Shown here one piece after another: positions 16,608 to 27,208 of a DNA stretch of 64,000 nt (its first letter is position 1; each line of letters starts with the position of its first letter). A program made the translations under genes and the position numbers. The stretch is from Paracoccus alkenifer (lineage in GTDB: Bacteria; Pseudomonadota; Alphaproteobacteria; Rhodobacterales; Rhodobacteraceae). The stretch covers positions 620,001 through 684,000 of the forward strand of contig NZ_FNXG01000001.1 of assembly GCF_900108405.1 (NCBI RefSeq). The letters run 5' to 3'. The notes beneath the pieces were generated by a model. The model was not told where the DNA came from and searched no databases. It saw nothing but the letters and a program-made list of their open reading frames with translations.

Positions 16608-18542
16608 ATGAACGATCACGAAATTGCCGCGCCGCTGGCCGCGGCCCTGGCGGCCAAGGGCTATGCCAGCCTCACCTCTGTCCAGCAGGCGGTGCTGACC
16701 CCTGACGCCACCGGGCGCGACCTGCTGGTGTCGGCGCAGACCGGGTCCGGCAAGACCGTCGGTTTCGGGCTGGCCATGGCCTCGGACATCCTAGACGACG
16801 GGCAGCTGCCGCTGGGCGGGCTGCCGGTGGCGCTGGCCATCGCCCCCACGCGCGAGCTGGCGTTGCAGGTCGCGCGCGAACTGGGCTGGCTTTACGCCCA
16901 GACCGGGGCGCAGATCGCCACCTGCGTCGGCGGCATGGATTTCCGCACCGAGCGCCGGGCCCTGGACCGCGGCGCGCAGATCGTCGTCGGCACGCCGGGG
17001 CGGCTGCGCGACCATCTGGAACGCGCCAGCCTTGACCTGTCCACCCTGCGCGCCTGCGTGCTGGACGAGGCCGACGAGATGCTGGACCTTGGCTTCCGCG
17101 AGGATCTGGAATTCATCCTGCAAGCCGCCCCCGCCGACCGCCGCACGCTGATGTTTTCGGCCACCGTGCCGCCCGCCATCGCGAAGCTTGCGACCGAGTT
17201 CCAGCGCGACGCCCTGCGAGTCGTTGCCACCGGCGAGGCGCGCCAGCACGGCGACATCGCCTATCGTGCCGCCAGTGTCACCCAGCGCGACCGTGAAAAC
17301 GCCATCTTCAACCTGCTGCGTTTCCACGATGCGCGCACCGCCATCGTGTTCTGCAAGACCCGCGCCAACGTGAACCACCTGCTGGCGCGGATGGGCAACC
17401 GCGGGTTTCGCGCCGTGGCGCTGTCGGGCGAGCTCAGCCAGCAGGAGCGCACTCATGCCCTGCAAGCGTTGCGCGACGGGCGCGCGCAGGTCTGCATCGC
17501 CACCGACGTGGCCGCGCGCGGCATCGACCTGCCGGGGCTGGATCTGGTGATCCACGCCGACCTGCCGACCAACTCGGAAACGCTGCTGCACCGTTCGGGG
17601 CGCACCGGGCGGGCGGGGTCCAAGGGGATCTCGGCGCTGATCGTCACCCCCGCGGACTACAAAAAGGCGCAGCGGTTGCTGCAAGGGGCGCGGGTGACGG
17701 CGGAATGGGGCAAGGCGCCCTCGGCCGACGAGGTGCGGGCGCGCGACGATGCGCGGATGCTCGACCACCCTGCCCTGACCGCCGATCCGGGCGACGAGGC
17801 CGAGGCCGCCGACCGGCTGCTGGAACGTTTCGGCGCAAGCCAGGTCGCCGCCGCCTTTGCCCGGCTGTGGCGCGAGGGGCGCCCGGTCCCCGAGGAACTG
17901 GCCGACGCCCCCACCCCCGGCGCGCCCTCGGCCCCGCGCGCGCGTGGCGATTTCAGCGATGCCGCGTGGTTTTCGCTGTCGGTCGGCCATACCGGCCGCG
18001 CCGAGGCCCGCTGGCTGCTGCCCAAGATCTGCGAGGCCGGCGGCATCACCCGCGACGCCATCGGCGCGATCCGCGTGCGCGAAAACGAAAGCTTCGTCCA
18101 GATCGCCGCCGCCATGGCGCCCCGCTTTGGCCCCGTGACCGAGATCGAGCCGGGGCTGGTCATGCGCCGCATCGACGGCGAACCCGCCGACGACCGCGCC
18201 CCCCGCCCGCGCGCACCCGCCCCCCGGCGCAGCGCCGCCAGCGAACCCTCGCACCCGCCGCGCTGGCAGCCGCTGGCGGATGCCGACAGCCCTTCGGCCG
18301 CGAAATACGGGGCAAAAAAGCCCGGCCCCGGAAAATTCGCCGCAGGAAAACAGGGCGCGCGGAAATACCGGGCCGAGGACGCGCCGCCCGAACAGGCGGA
18401 CGCGCGGCCCGCCACCCCCCGCCCGAAACGCGCCCCCGCGGCAGCAGCCGGGGCAAGGCGCACGACCAAGCCCGCGGGCGGCGCGGCGCGGCCGCAGCGC
18501 CCGGGAAAGCCGCGGGGACCGGGCAAGCCGCCGCGGCGCTGA
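16608..18542 (+). CDS. DEAD-box RNA helicase with DbpA-type RNA-binding domain
   Basis: A 644-residue RNA helicase. All DEAD-box motifs are seen: Q region ASLTSVQQAVL, motif I AQTGSGKTVGF, Ia PTRELALQ, Ib GTPGRL, II DEADEML, III SAT, V ATDVAARGID and VI HRSGRTGRAG. After the core, residues near 445-520 match the DbpA-type RNA-binding fold (WFSLSVGHTGRAEARWLLP), and the last 130 residues are basic and Pro/Ala/Lys/Arg-rich, a likely unstructured RNA-binding tail. It probably acts in ribosome assembly or mRNA turnover, as DeaD/CsdA-like proteins do. The tail's repetitive codon usage is common in such proteins. Confidence 0.93.
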   Translation: MNDHEIAAPLAAALAAKGYASLTSVQQAVLTPDATGRDLLVSAQTGSGKTVGFGLAMASDILDDGQLPLGGLPVALAIAPTRELALQVARELGWLYAQTGAQIATCVGGMDFRTERRALDRGAQIVVGTPGRLRDHLERASLDLSTLRACVLDEADEMLDLGFREDLEFILQAAPADRRTLMFSATVPPAIAKLATEFQRDALRVVATGEARQHGDIAYRAASVTQRDRENAIFNLLRFHDARTAIVFCKTRANVNHLLARMGNRGFRAVALSGELSQQERTHALQALRDGRAQVCIATDVAARGIDLPGLDLVIHADLPTNSETLLHRSGRTGRAGSKGISALIVTPADYKKAQRLLQGARVTAEWGKAPSADEVRARDDARMLDHPALTADPGDEAEAADRLLERFGASQVAAAFARLWREGRPVPEELADAPTPGAPSAPRARGDFSDAAWFSLSVGHTGRAEARWLLPKICEAGGITRDAIGAIRVRENESFVQIAAAMAPRFGPVTEIEPGLVMRRIDGEPADDRAPRPRAPAPRRSAASEPSHPPRWQPLADADSPSAAKYGAKKPGPGKFAAGKQGARKYRAEDAPPEQADARPATPRPKRAPAAAAGARRTTKPAGGAARPQRPGKPRGPGKPPRR

Positions 18543-18549
18543 CCCGCGC

Positions 18550-19302
18550 CTAGCCGGCGGTATAGCCTCCGTCGACCACCAGCGCGGCGCCGGCCATGAA
18601 GCTGGCGCCCTCGGACAGCAGGAACGCCGCCGCATGGGCGATCTCGTCGGCCCGGCCCAGCCGGCCGATGGCGTGCTTGCCGACCAGCGCCGCGCGGGTA
18701 TCGGCGTCCAGCGCGTCCAGCAGCGGGGTGTCGACATAGCCCGGGTGGATCGAATTGACCCGCACCCCCTGCGCCGCATAGGCCAGCCCGGCCGAGCGGG
18801 TCAGCCCGGTGACCCCGTGTTTCGCCGCCACATAGGCCGGCGCGCCGGGATCGCCCACCAGCCCCAGGATCGAGGACATGTTCACGATCGCCCCGCCGCC
18901 CGCAGCCAGCATCGCCGGGATCTGATAGCGCAGCCCGTATTGCACCCCGCTGAGGTTGACGGCGATCACGCGCTGCCAGTCCTCGGGGGACAGCTCGCCC
19001 GCCGGCAGCAGCGTGCCGCCGATACCCGCGTTGTTAAAGGCCATGTGCAGCGCGCCGAACCGCTCGACCGCCAGCGCGACCGCTGATTGCGCATCCTCGG
19101 GGCGGGACACGTCGCCCGCATGGGCCACCGCCTGCCCGCCGGCATCCGTGATGGCGGCGGCCAGCGCCCGGGCCTTGTCCGAATCGATGTCCGACACCAC
19201 CAGCCGCAACCCATTGTCCGCCAGCAGCCGCGCCGTCGCCTCGCCGATGCCGGACCCCGCGCCGGTGACAAGCGCGGTATCGCCTTTGAAACTGTATTTC
19301 AT
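18550..19302 (-). CDS. Short-chain dehydrogenase/reductase next to the acetone regulator
   Basis: A 250-residue classical SDR. Motifs are the NAD(P) glycine loop TGAGSGIGEATAR, NNAGIGGT, catalytic Ser in NMSSILG, and the Tyr/Lys pair in PAYVAAKHG, followed by VRVNSIHPGYVDTP. Asp at the end of the second strand (VVSDIDSDKA) favours NAD over NADP. It is divergent from acxR with 258 bases between them; such neighbours of acetone carboxylase genes could be an isopropanol or 3-hydroxybutyrate dehydrogenase, feeding or draining the acetone route. That assignment is inference from context; the reaction itself is only known to class level. Confidence 0.85.
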   Translation of the reverse strand: MKYSFKGDTALVTGAGSGIGEATARLLADNGLRLVVSDIDSDKARALAAAITDAGGQAVAHAGDVSRPEDAQSAVALAVERFGALHMAFNNAGIGGTLLPAGELSPEDWQRVIAVNLSGVQYGLRYQIPAMLAAGGGAIVNMSSILGLVGDPGAPAYVAAKHGVTGLTRSAGLAYAAQGVRVNSIHPGYVDTPLLDALDADTRAALVGKHAIGRLGRADEIAHAAAFLLSEGASFMAGAALVVDGGYTAG

Positions 19303-19560
19303 GGAAATCTCCGTGGTTTGCCGGAAGGTCGGGGGCGATGCCGGCCGCGGCCGCTTTGGCGCGGCGCGATCCCGCGCCCGCCCCAGAATAACCCCGCCCC
19401 CGCCCGTGGCCAGAGCATCGCCCCGCCTGCGTCGATATGTGGCCGCCCCCCGCCCCCGCACCGGCGGCACGCCGCCCATATCGGGATGAATCGTTGCGAC
19501 ACTGCGGCCATTGTGCAACATAAGCGCGAGTGCATGGACCGTTTGTCAGGGGAGGGGCTG

Positions 19561-21375
<1,815 letters not shown>

Positions 21376-21390
21376 GCCGCGTCCGCAGCA

Positions 21391-21419
21391 TGTCCGTCAG
21401 CCTGTCCGAATATCGGACA
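21391..21419. promoter_or_regulatory. Palindromic operator with extra half-site before acxA
   Basis: TGTCCGAATATCGGACA (21403-21419) has perfect 7-bp arms around a 3-bp spacer. A further half-site TGTCCG begins 12 bases upstream (21391), one helical turn away. The site lies between acxR and acxA, so AcxR or another dimeric regulator is the likely binder. Confidence 0.65.
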
Positions 21420-21496
21420 CCCCGCCGATCACGCCTGATTCCATCCTGAACCCGACCCGCCAGCCATGGCGGGCCGGTCAAAGGGAGGAGTGAGAC

Positions 21497-23650
21497 GTGC
21501 CACTTGACAGCAAGAACAAGCGATCCGTGCAGGTGCTTGGCATCGACGCCGGCGGGACCATGACGGACACATTCTTTGTGGATGCCGACGGCGAATTCGT
21601 CGTGGGCAAGGCGCAATCGACGCCGCAGGACGAATCCGTCGGGCTGATCGAATCCTCGCGCGAGGGGCTTGAGGCCTGGGGGCTGGAACTGTCCGACGCG
21701 CTGGGGTCATTGCAGACGGGGGTCTATTCCGGCACCGCGATGCTGAATCGCGTGGTGCAGCGCAAGGGGCTGCGCACCGGGCTGATCGTCAATGCGGGGA
21801 TGGAGGATTTCCACCGCATGGGCCGCGCGATCCAGGCCTATCTGGGCTTTGCGTATGAAGACCGCATCCACCTGAACACCCATTACTACGACGACCCGCT
21901 GGTCCCCCGCCACCTGACCCGCGGCGTGATGGAACGCGTGGACATGTTCGGCACCGTGGTAATCCCCCTGCGCGAAGACGGCGCAAGGAAAGCCGCGCGC
22001 GAGCTGATCGAGCAGGATGTGGAAGGCATCGTGATCTCGTTCCTGCACAGCTACAAGAACCCCGCGCATGAACGCCGCGTCCGCGACATCGTGATCGAGG
22101 AACTCAAGGCTGCGGGCAAGGACATCCCCGTATTCGCCTCGGTCGATTACTATCCGCTGCGCAAGGAAACCCACCGCACCAACACCACCATTCTGGAAGC
22201 CTTTGCGGCGGAACCCTCGCGCAAGTCGCTCAAGCAGATCTCGTCGGCGTTCCACGATCACGGCGCGAAATTCGACATGCGGGTGATGGCCACACACGGC
22301 GGCACCATCAGCTGGAAAGCCAAGGAGCTGGCCCGCACCATCGTGTCCGGCCCCATCGGCGGCGTGATCGGCGCGAAATACCTGGGCGAGGTGCTGGGCT
22401 ATTCCAACATCGCCTGCACCGACATCGGCGGCACCTCGTTCGACGTGGCGCTGATCACCCAGAACGAACTGACCATCCGCAACGACCCCGACATGGCGCG
22501 GCTGGTGCTGTCCTTGCCGCTGGTCGCGATGGATTCGGTTGGGTCGGGCGCGGGCACCTATATCCGGCTGGACCCCTATACCAAGGCGATCAAGCTGGGC
22601 CCGGACAGCGCCGGCTATCGCGTCGGCGTCTGCTGGGCCGAATCCGGCGTGGAAACCGTTACCATTTCCGACTGCCACGTCATCCTGGGCTATCTGAACC
22701 CCGACAACTTCCTGGGCGGACAGGTCAAGCTTGACCGCGAACGCGCCTGGAACGCGATGAAGGAACAGGTCGCCGACCCGCTGGGCCTGTCGGTCGAGGA
22801 TGCCGCCGCCGGGGTGATCGAGCTGCTGGACAGCGACCTGCGCGACTATGTGCGCTCGATGATCTCGGGCAAGGGGTCCAGCCCCAGCAACTTTGTCTGC
22901 TTCAGCTATGGCGGCGCGGGGCCGGTCCACACCTACGGCTATACGCAGGGGATGGGGTTCGAGGACATCATCATCCCGGCATGGGCCGCAGGCTTCAGCG
23001 CCTTCGGCTGCGCGGCGGCGGATTTCGAATACCGCTACGACAAGTCGCTGGACATCAACATCGCCACCGATGCCGCCGACGGACCCAAGGCCGAACAGGC
23101 CCTTGTCCTGCAAGCGGCCTGGGACGAGCTGAAAGAGCGCGTGCTCGAGGAATTCGCCATCAACGGCTATTCCGCCGACAAGGTGACGCTGCAACCCGGG
23201 TTCCGGATGCAGTATCGCGGCCAGCTGAACGACCTTGAAATCGAATCCCCGATCTCGTCGGCCGCCACCGCCGAGGACTGGGACAAGCTGGTCGATGCGT
23301 TCAACGACACCTACGGGCGCGTCTATGCCGCCTCGGCCCGCTCGCCCGAGCTGGGGTATTCGGTCACCGGCGCAATCATGCGCGGCATGGTGCCGATCCA
23401 GAAACCCAAGATCCCGCACGAGGAACTGGGGCCGGAAACCCCGCCCGAGGACGCGAAACTGGGCACCCGCAAGTTCTATCGCCACAAGAAATGGGTCGAT
23501 GCGCAGCTTTACCAGATGGAAACGCTGCGCCCCGGCAACCGCATCACCGGACCCGCCATCATCGAATCCGACGCCACCACGCTGGTCGTGCCCGACGGTT
23601 TCGAGACGTTCCTGGACGGCCACCGCCTGTTCCACCTGAAAGAAGTCTGA
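21497..23650 (+). CDS. acxA: Acetone carboxylase beta subunit
   Basis: AcxA is the hydantoinase A-like subunit of acetone carboxylase, which makes acetoacetate from acetone and bicarbonate with ATP converted to AMP and two phosphates. The 717-residue protein (about 78 kDa) matches the beta subunit size. An ASKHA-type nucleotide site opens the protein (LGIDAGGTMTD), with later motifs CTDIGGTSFDVAL and FSYGGAGPVH. A GTG start is set by the strong GGGAGGAG site six bases before it. acxB follows after 16 bases; the three subunit genes are an operon. The beta subunit is where ATP activates substrates. Confidence 0.95.
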   Translation: MPLDSKNKRSVQVLGIDAGGTMTDTFFVDADGEFVVGKAQSTPQDESVGLIESSREGLEAWGLELSDALGSLQTGVYSGTAMLNRVVQRKGLRTGLIVNAGMEDFHRMGRAIQAYLGFAYEDRIHLNTHYYDDPLVPRHLTRGVMERVDMFGTVVIPLREDGARKAARELIEQDVEGIVISFLHSYKNPAHERRVRDIVIEELKAAGKDIPVFASVDYYPLRKETHRTNTTILEAFAAEPSRKSLKQISSAFHDHGAKFDMRVMATHGGTISWKAKELARTIVSGPIGGVIGAKYLGEVLGYSNIACTDIGGTSFDVALITQNELTIRNDPDMARLVLSLPLVAMDSVGSGAGTYIRLDPYTKAIKLGPDSAGYRVGVCWAESGVETVTISDCHVILGYLNPDNFLGGQVKLDRERAWNAMKEQVADPLGLSVEDAAAGVIELLDSDLRDYVRSMISGKGSSPSNFVCFSYGGAGPVHTYGYTQGMGFEDIIIPAWAAGFSAFGCAAADFEYRYDKSLDINIATDAADGPKAEQALVLQAAWDELKERVLEEFAINGYSADKVTLQPGFRMQYRGQLNDLEIESPISSAATAEDWDKLVDAFNDTYGRVYAASARSPELGYSVTGAIMRGMVPIQKPKIPHEELGPETPPEDAKLGTRKFYRHKKWVDAQLYQMETLRPGNRITGPAIIESDATTLVVPDGFETFLDGHRLFHLKEV

Positions 23651-23666
23651 GGGGAGGAAGATCACC

Positions 23667-25976
23667 ATGAATATGCAAACAAAGGTCGAGGGCATCGTCC
23701 ACGGCGGCGAGACCCTGAAACAGCACCGCGACCGGCTGATGGAGGCCACCCAGCGCACCGGCCATTATGCCGGCATCAAGACGCTGGAACTGCGCGACAG
23801 CGAGCCGATCCTGTATAACAAGCTGTTCTCGCGGCTGCGGGCGGGCGTGGTGGACGCCCGCGAGACCGCGAAAAAGATCGCGGCCAGCCCGATCGTGGAA
23901 CAGGAAGGCGAGCTTTGCTTTACGCTGTATAACGCGGCGGGCGATGCGATCCTGACCTCGACGGGCATCATCATCCACGTCGGCACCATGGGCGCGGCGA
24001 TCAAATACATGATCGAGAACGACTGGGAAACGAACCCCGGCATCCACGACAAGGACATCTTCTGCAACAACGACAGCCTGATCGGCAACGTCCACCCCTG
24101 CGACATCCACACCATCGTGCCGCTGTTCCACGAAGGAAAGCTGATCGGCTGGGTGGGCGGCGTGACCCACGTCATCGACACCGGCTCGGTCGGGCCGGGG
24201 TCCATGTCCACGGGGCAGGTGCAGCGGTTCGGCGACGGCTATTCGATCACCTGCCGCAAGATCGGCACCAACGACACGCTGCTGCGCGACTGGCTGCATG
24301 AAAGCCAGCGGATGGTGCGCACCACGCGCTACTGGATGCTGGACGAACGCACCCGCATCGCCGGCTGCCACATGATCCGCAAGCTGGTCGAGCAGGTGAT
24401 CGCGGATGAGGGCATCGAATCCTATCTGAAATTCGCCTATGAATCGGTCGAACACGGCCGGCAGGGCCTGCAAGCCCGCATCAAGGCGATGACCATCCCC
24501 GGCACCTATCGCCAGGTCGGCTTTGTCGACGTGCCCTATGACCACGAGGACGTGCGGGTTCCGTCGGACTTTGCCAAGGTCGACACGATCATGCACACGC
24601 CGTCCGAGATGACGATCCGCCCGGACGGGACATGGCGGCTGGATTTCGAGGGGTCGTCCCGCTGGGGCTGGCACACCTACAACGCCCATGCGGTCAGCTT
24701 TACCAGCGGCATCTGGGTGATGATGACCCAGACGCTGATCCCGACCGAGATGATCAACGACGGCGCCGCCTATGGGACCGAATTCCGGCTGCCCAAGGGC
24801 ACATGGATGAACCCCGACGACCGGCGCGTCGCCTTCAGCTACAGCTGGCATTTCCTGGTCAGCTCGTGGACCTCGCTGTGGCGCGGGCTGTCGCGCAGCT
24901 ACTTCGGCCGCGGCTATCTGGAGGAGGTCAACGCCGGCAACGCCAACACCTCGAACTGGCTGCAAGGGGGCGGGTTCAACCAGTATGACGAAGTCCATGC
25001 GGTGAACTCGTTCGAATGCGCGGCAAACGGGGTCGGCGCCTCGGCGATCAACGACGGTATCAGCCACGCCGCCGCCATCTGGAACCCCGAAGGCGACATG
25101 GGCGACATGGAGATCTGGGAGCTGGCCGAGCCCCTGATCTATCTGGGCCGCGAGATCAAGGCATCCTCGGGCGGCGCGGGCAAATACCGCGGCGGCTGCG
25201 GGTTCCAGTCGCTGCGGATGGTCTGGAACGCCAAGGACTGGACCATGTTCTTTATGGGCAACGGCAACATCAGTTCCGACTGGGGGCTGATGGGCGGCTA
25301 TCCGGCGGCGTCGGGCTATCGCTTCGAGGCGCATGACACCAACCTGAAAGAGATCATCGAGCAGGGCGGCGAAATCCCGCATGGCGGCGACACCGATCCG
25401 GAAAACCCGGTCTGGGACAGCCTGATCCCCGACGCCAGGATCAAGCGCGACAAGCAGGCGATCACTACCGAAACGATGTTCAAGGACTATGATCTCTACC
25501 TGAACTACATGCGCGGCGGCCCCGGCTTTGGCGACCCGCTGGACCGCGAACCCCAGCGCGTGGCCGACGACGTGAACGGCGGCTATCTGCTGGAACGCTT
25601 TGCCGCCTCGGTCTATGGTGTCAGGCTGGTCAAGGGCGCGGACGGGCTGTTCGGCTGCGACGTGGCGGGAACGGATGCGCTGCGCGCGCAGATCCGCAAG
25701 GATCGGCTGGCCCGCGCGGTTCCGACCCGCGACTGGATGGCCCGCGAACGCGAACGCATCCTGGCCAAGGACGCCGGCGTCCATGTCCAGCAGATGTTCG
25801 CCGCCAGCTTCAAGCTGGGGCCGAAGTTCGAGGAAAGCTTCCGCAAGTTCTGGGATCTGCCCGAGGACTGGCAGCTGCTGGAGGCCGACCTGCCGATCCC
25901 GTCCTACGGGCGCGAATACTCGATGGACATCTCGGAACTGCCCGATGTCCGCACGGTAAAGTTCGTCGACGAGTGA
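23667..25976 (+). CDS. acxB: Acetone carboxylase alpha subunit (Mn-binding)
   Basis: AcxB is the hydantoinase B-like subunit, 769 residues (about 85 kDa), as in the Xanthobacter enzyme. In the published structure the active-site Mn is held by two His and one Asp with spacing +3 and +25; here His143, Asp146 (VHPCDIH) and His168 (GVTHVID) reproduce it exactly. Nearby CNNDSLIGN is also conserved in the family. A GGGGAGGA site precedes the start. Carboxylation of the acetone enolate is thought to occur here after phosphorylation in the beta subunit. The order beta-alpha-gamma matches acxABC. Confidence 0.95.
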   Translation: MNMQTKVEGIVHGGETLKQHRDRLMEATQRTGHYAGIKTLELRDSEPILYNKLFSRLRAGVVDARETAKKIAASPIVEQEGELCFTLYNAAGDAILTSTGIIIHVGTMGAAIKYMIENDWETNPGIHDKDIFCNNDSLIGNVHPCDIHTIVPLFHEGKLIGWVGGVTHVIDTGSVGPGSMSTGQVQRFGDGYSITCRKIGTNDTLLRDWLHESQRMVRTTRYWMLDERTRIAGCHMIRKLVEQVIADEGIESYLKFAYESVEHGRQGLQARIKAMTIPGTYRQVGFVDVPYDHEDVRVPSDFAKVDTIMHTPSEMTIRPDGTWRLDFEGSSRWGWHTYNAHAVSFTSGIWVMMTQTLIPTEMINDGAAYGTEFRLPKGTWMNPDDRRVAFSYSWHFLVSSWTSLWRGLSRSYFGRGYLEEVNAGNANTSNWLQGGGFNQYDEVHAVNSFECAANGVGASAINDGISHAAAIWNPEGDMGDMEIWELAEPLIYLGREIKASSGGAGKYRGGCGFQSLRMVWNAKDWTMFFMGNGNISSDWGLMGGYPAASGYRFEAHDTNLKEIIEQGGEIPHGGDTDPENPVWDSLIPDARIKRDKQAITTETMFKDYDLYLNYMRGGPGFGDPLDREPQRVADDVNGGYLLERFAASVYGVRLVKGADGLFGCDVAGTDALRAQIRKDRLARAVPTRDWMARERERILAKDAGVHVQQMFAASFKLGPKFEESFRKFWDLPEDWQLLEADLPIPSYGREYSMDISELPDVRTVKFVDE

Positions 25977-26036
25977 TGTCCGCGTGCCGCCCCCAATGCG
26001 GCGGGCGGCACGCCATTGACCCCGAAAGGAAATCCA

Positions 26037-26540
26037 ATGGCCTACACGAAAAACAAGATCAAGGATCTGGTGGACGGCACCATCGACCGCGACACCCTGC
26101 ACACCATGCTGTCCACCCCCAAGGACAAGGAGCGGTTCGAGATCTATCTGGAAATCCTGCAAGAGCAGGTTCCGTGGGACGACCGCATCATCCTGCCGCT
26201 TGGCCCCAAGCTGTTCATCGTCCAGCGCAAGTCGGACAGGAAATGGGTGGTAAAAAGCCTGGCCGGGCATGAGTTCTGCGACTGGCGCGAGAACTGGAAA
26301 CTGCACGCGGTGATGCATGTGCGCGAAACCCAGGCCGAGATGGAGCAGCTTTATCCCCGGCTCATGGCCCCCACCACCAGCTGGCAGGTGATCCGCGAAT
26401 ATTACTGCCCGCTGTCCGGCGACCTGCTGGATGTCGAGGCACCCACCCCGTGGTATCCGGTGATCCACGATTTCGAGCCTGACATCGACAGTTTCTATCA
26501 GGACTGGCTGGGGCTAGAGCTGCCCGAACGCGCCGCCTGA
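26037..26540 (+). CDS. acxC: Acetone carboxylase gamma subunit
   Basis: AcxC is the small, zinc-containing gamma subunit of the alpha2-beta2-gamma2 enzyme. The 167-residue protein (about 20 kDa) begins MAYTKNKIKDLVDG and has Cys-containing stretches (HEFCDWRENW and YYCPLSGDLLDVE) that could take part in metal binding. The ATG at 26037 is preceded by AAAGGA; a TTG seven codons upstream is unlikely. A GC-rich hairpin follows the gene, ending the operon. The neighbouring acxA and acxB make the assignment secure. Confidence 0.93.
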   Translation: MAYTKNKIKDLVDGTIDRDTLHTMLSTPKDKERFEIYLEILQEQVPWDDRIILPLGPKLFIVQRKSDRKWVVKSLAGHEFCDWRENWKLHAVMHVRETQAEMEQLYPRLMAPTTSWQVIREYYCPLSGDLLDVEAPTPWYPVIHDFEPDIDSFYQDWLGLELPERAA

Positions 26541-26560
26541 ACCGCCTGCCCTTGCCCAAC

Positions 26561-26594
26561 GCCGCGCCCGGTTTGTGCCGGGCGCGGCTGTTTC
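26561..26594 (+). terminator. Hairpin terminator after acxC
   Basis: GCCGCGCCCGG pairs with CCGGGCGCGGC (11 base pairs, six-base loop), followed by a short T-rich end (TGTTTC). The weak T-tract makes it a modest intrinsic terminator for the acx operon. Confidence 0.65.
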
Positions 26595-26677
26595 ATGCCG
26601 GCCCTGCCCGTGCCGGTTGACCTGCCCGCCCGATTTCGCCACCCTGCCCGCGGAAAAACACGAACGAGGTGAATAAC

Positions 26678-27088
26678 ATGCGGGTCGTCGCAGCAGCCGC
26701 CATCGCCATGCTGACCGCGCTGCCGGCCAGCGCCGACACACGGGGTTTCATCGGGTTCCACTGGACCTTCGACAGCTTCGGCTCGACGCCCGAGGCCGCG
26801 CTGGGGATCGCGCGGGTGCGGCTGGATTCCGACGGGGATGCGCGGGGCGCGAAAGCCTCGGTCCACCTGCCGCTGTCGGACGGGCTGACCTTTGGCAAGG
26901 CCAAGCTGGTCGGGGTCCGCGGCAAAAGCGACCGGATGATCGAGGCCGGGCTGGGCTGGTCGGCCGAGACCGGCTCGGTCCTTGGCACGGCGGGGCTGTG
27001 GGCGCCCTATGTGGATGCGGGGCTGGATTTCGACCTGTCCGGGGTGCAGGGCTATGGCGGGATCAACAGCCTCAAGAAATGGGACTAG
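26678..27088 (+). CDS. Exported protein of unknown function
   Basis: A 136-residue exported protein with a clear signal peptide (MRVVAAAAIAMLTALPASA, then DTRG). The mature part is glycine-rich and predicted to be mostly beta strands (for example TRGFIGFHWTF and GLTFGKAKLVGVRG), ending SLKKWD. GAGGTG six bases before the ATG supports this start. It lies just after the acetone operon terminator. No family was recognised; a small periplasmic or outer-membrane protein is likely. Confidence 0.65.
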   Translation: MRVVAAAAIAMLTALPASADTRGFIGFHWTFDSFGSTPEAALGIARVRLDSDGDARGAKASVHLPLSDGLTFGKAKLVGVRGKSDRMIEAGLGWSAETGSVLGTAGLWAPYVDAGLDFDLSGVQGYGGINSLKKWD

Positions 27089-27208
27089 CGCCGGCCTGAC
27101 GCCTCGCACCGCCCCGACGCCGGCGGCCTGACGGTCCCGCGCCACCCGCGGCCGCCTGCCCGCCCCCTCGCCCACTACCCGCCCCCGCCCTCGCCTCAAG
27201 GAGAGTCC

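Noticed and set aside
19494..19510. A possible sigma-54 promoter (GG-N10-GC, TGGCCGC then TCGCA) on the minus strand toward the dehydrogenase gene
   Set aside because: Only the GG and GC pairs and a few flanking bases fit, it lies far from the gene start, and the neighbouring regulator cannot contact sigma-54.
21376..21496. A sigma-54 promoter for acxA (TGGCGGG near 21465)
   Set aside because: The -12 element does not fit; TCAAA stands where TTGCA is needed.
23559..26468. Long open frame of 969 codons opposite acxB and acxC
   Set aside because: It is the complement of two strongly supported genes and has no family motifs; GC-rich third positions create such frames.
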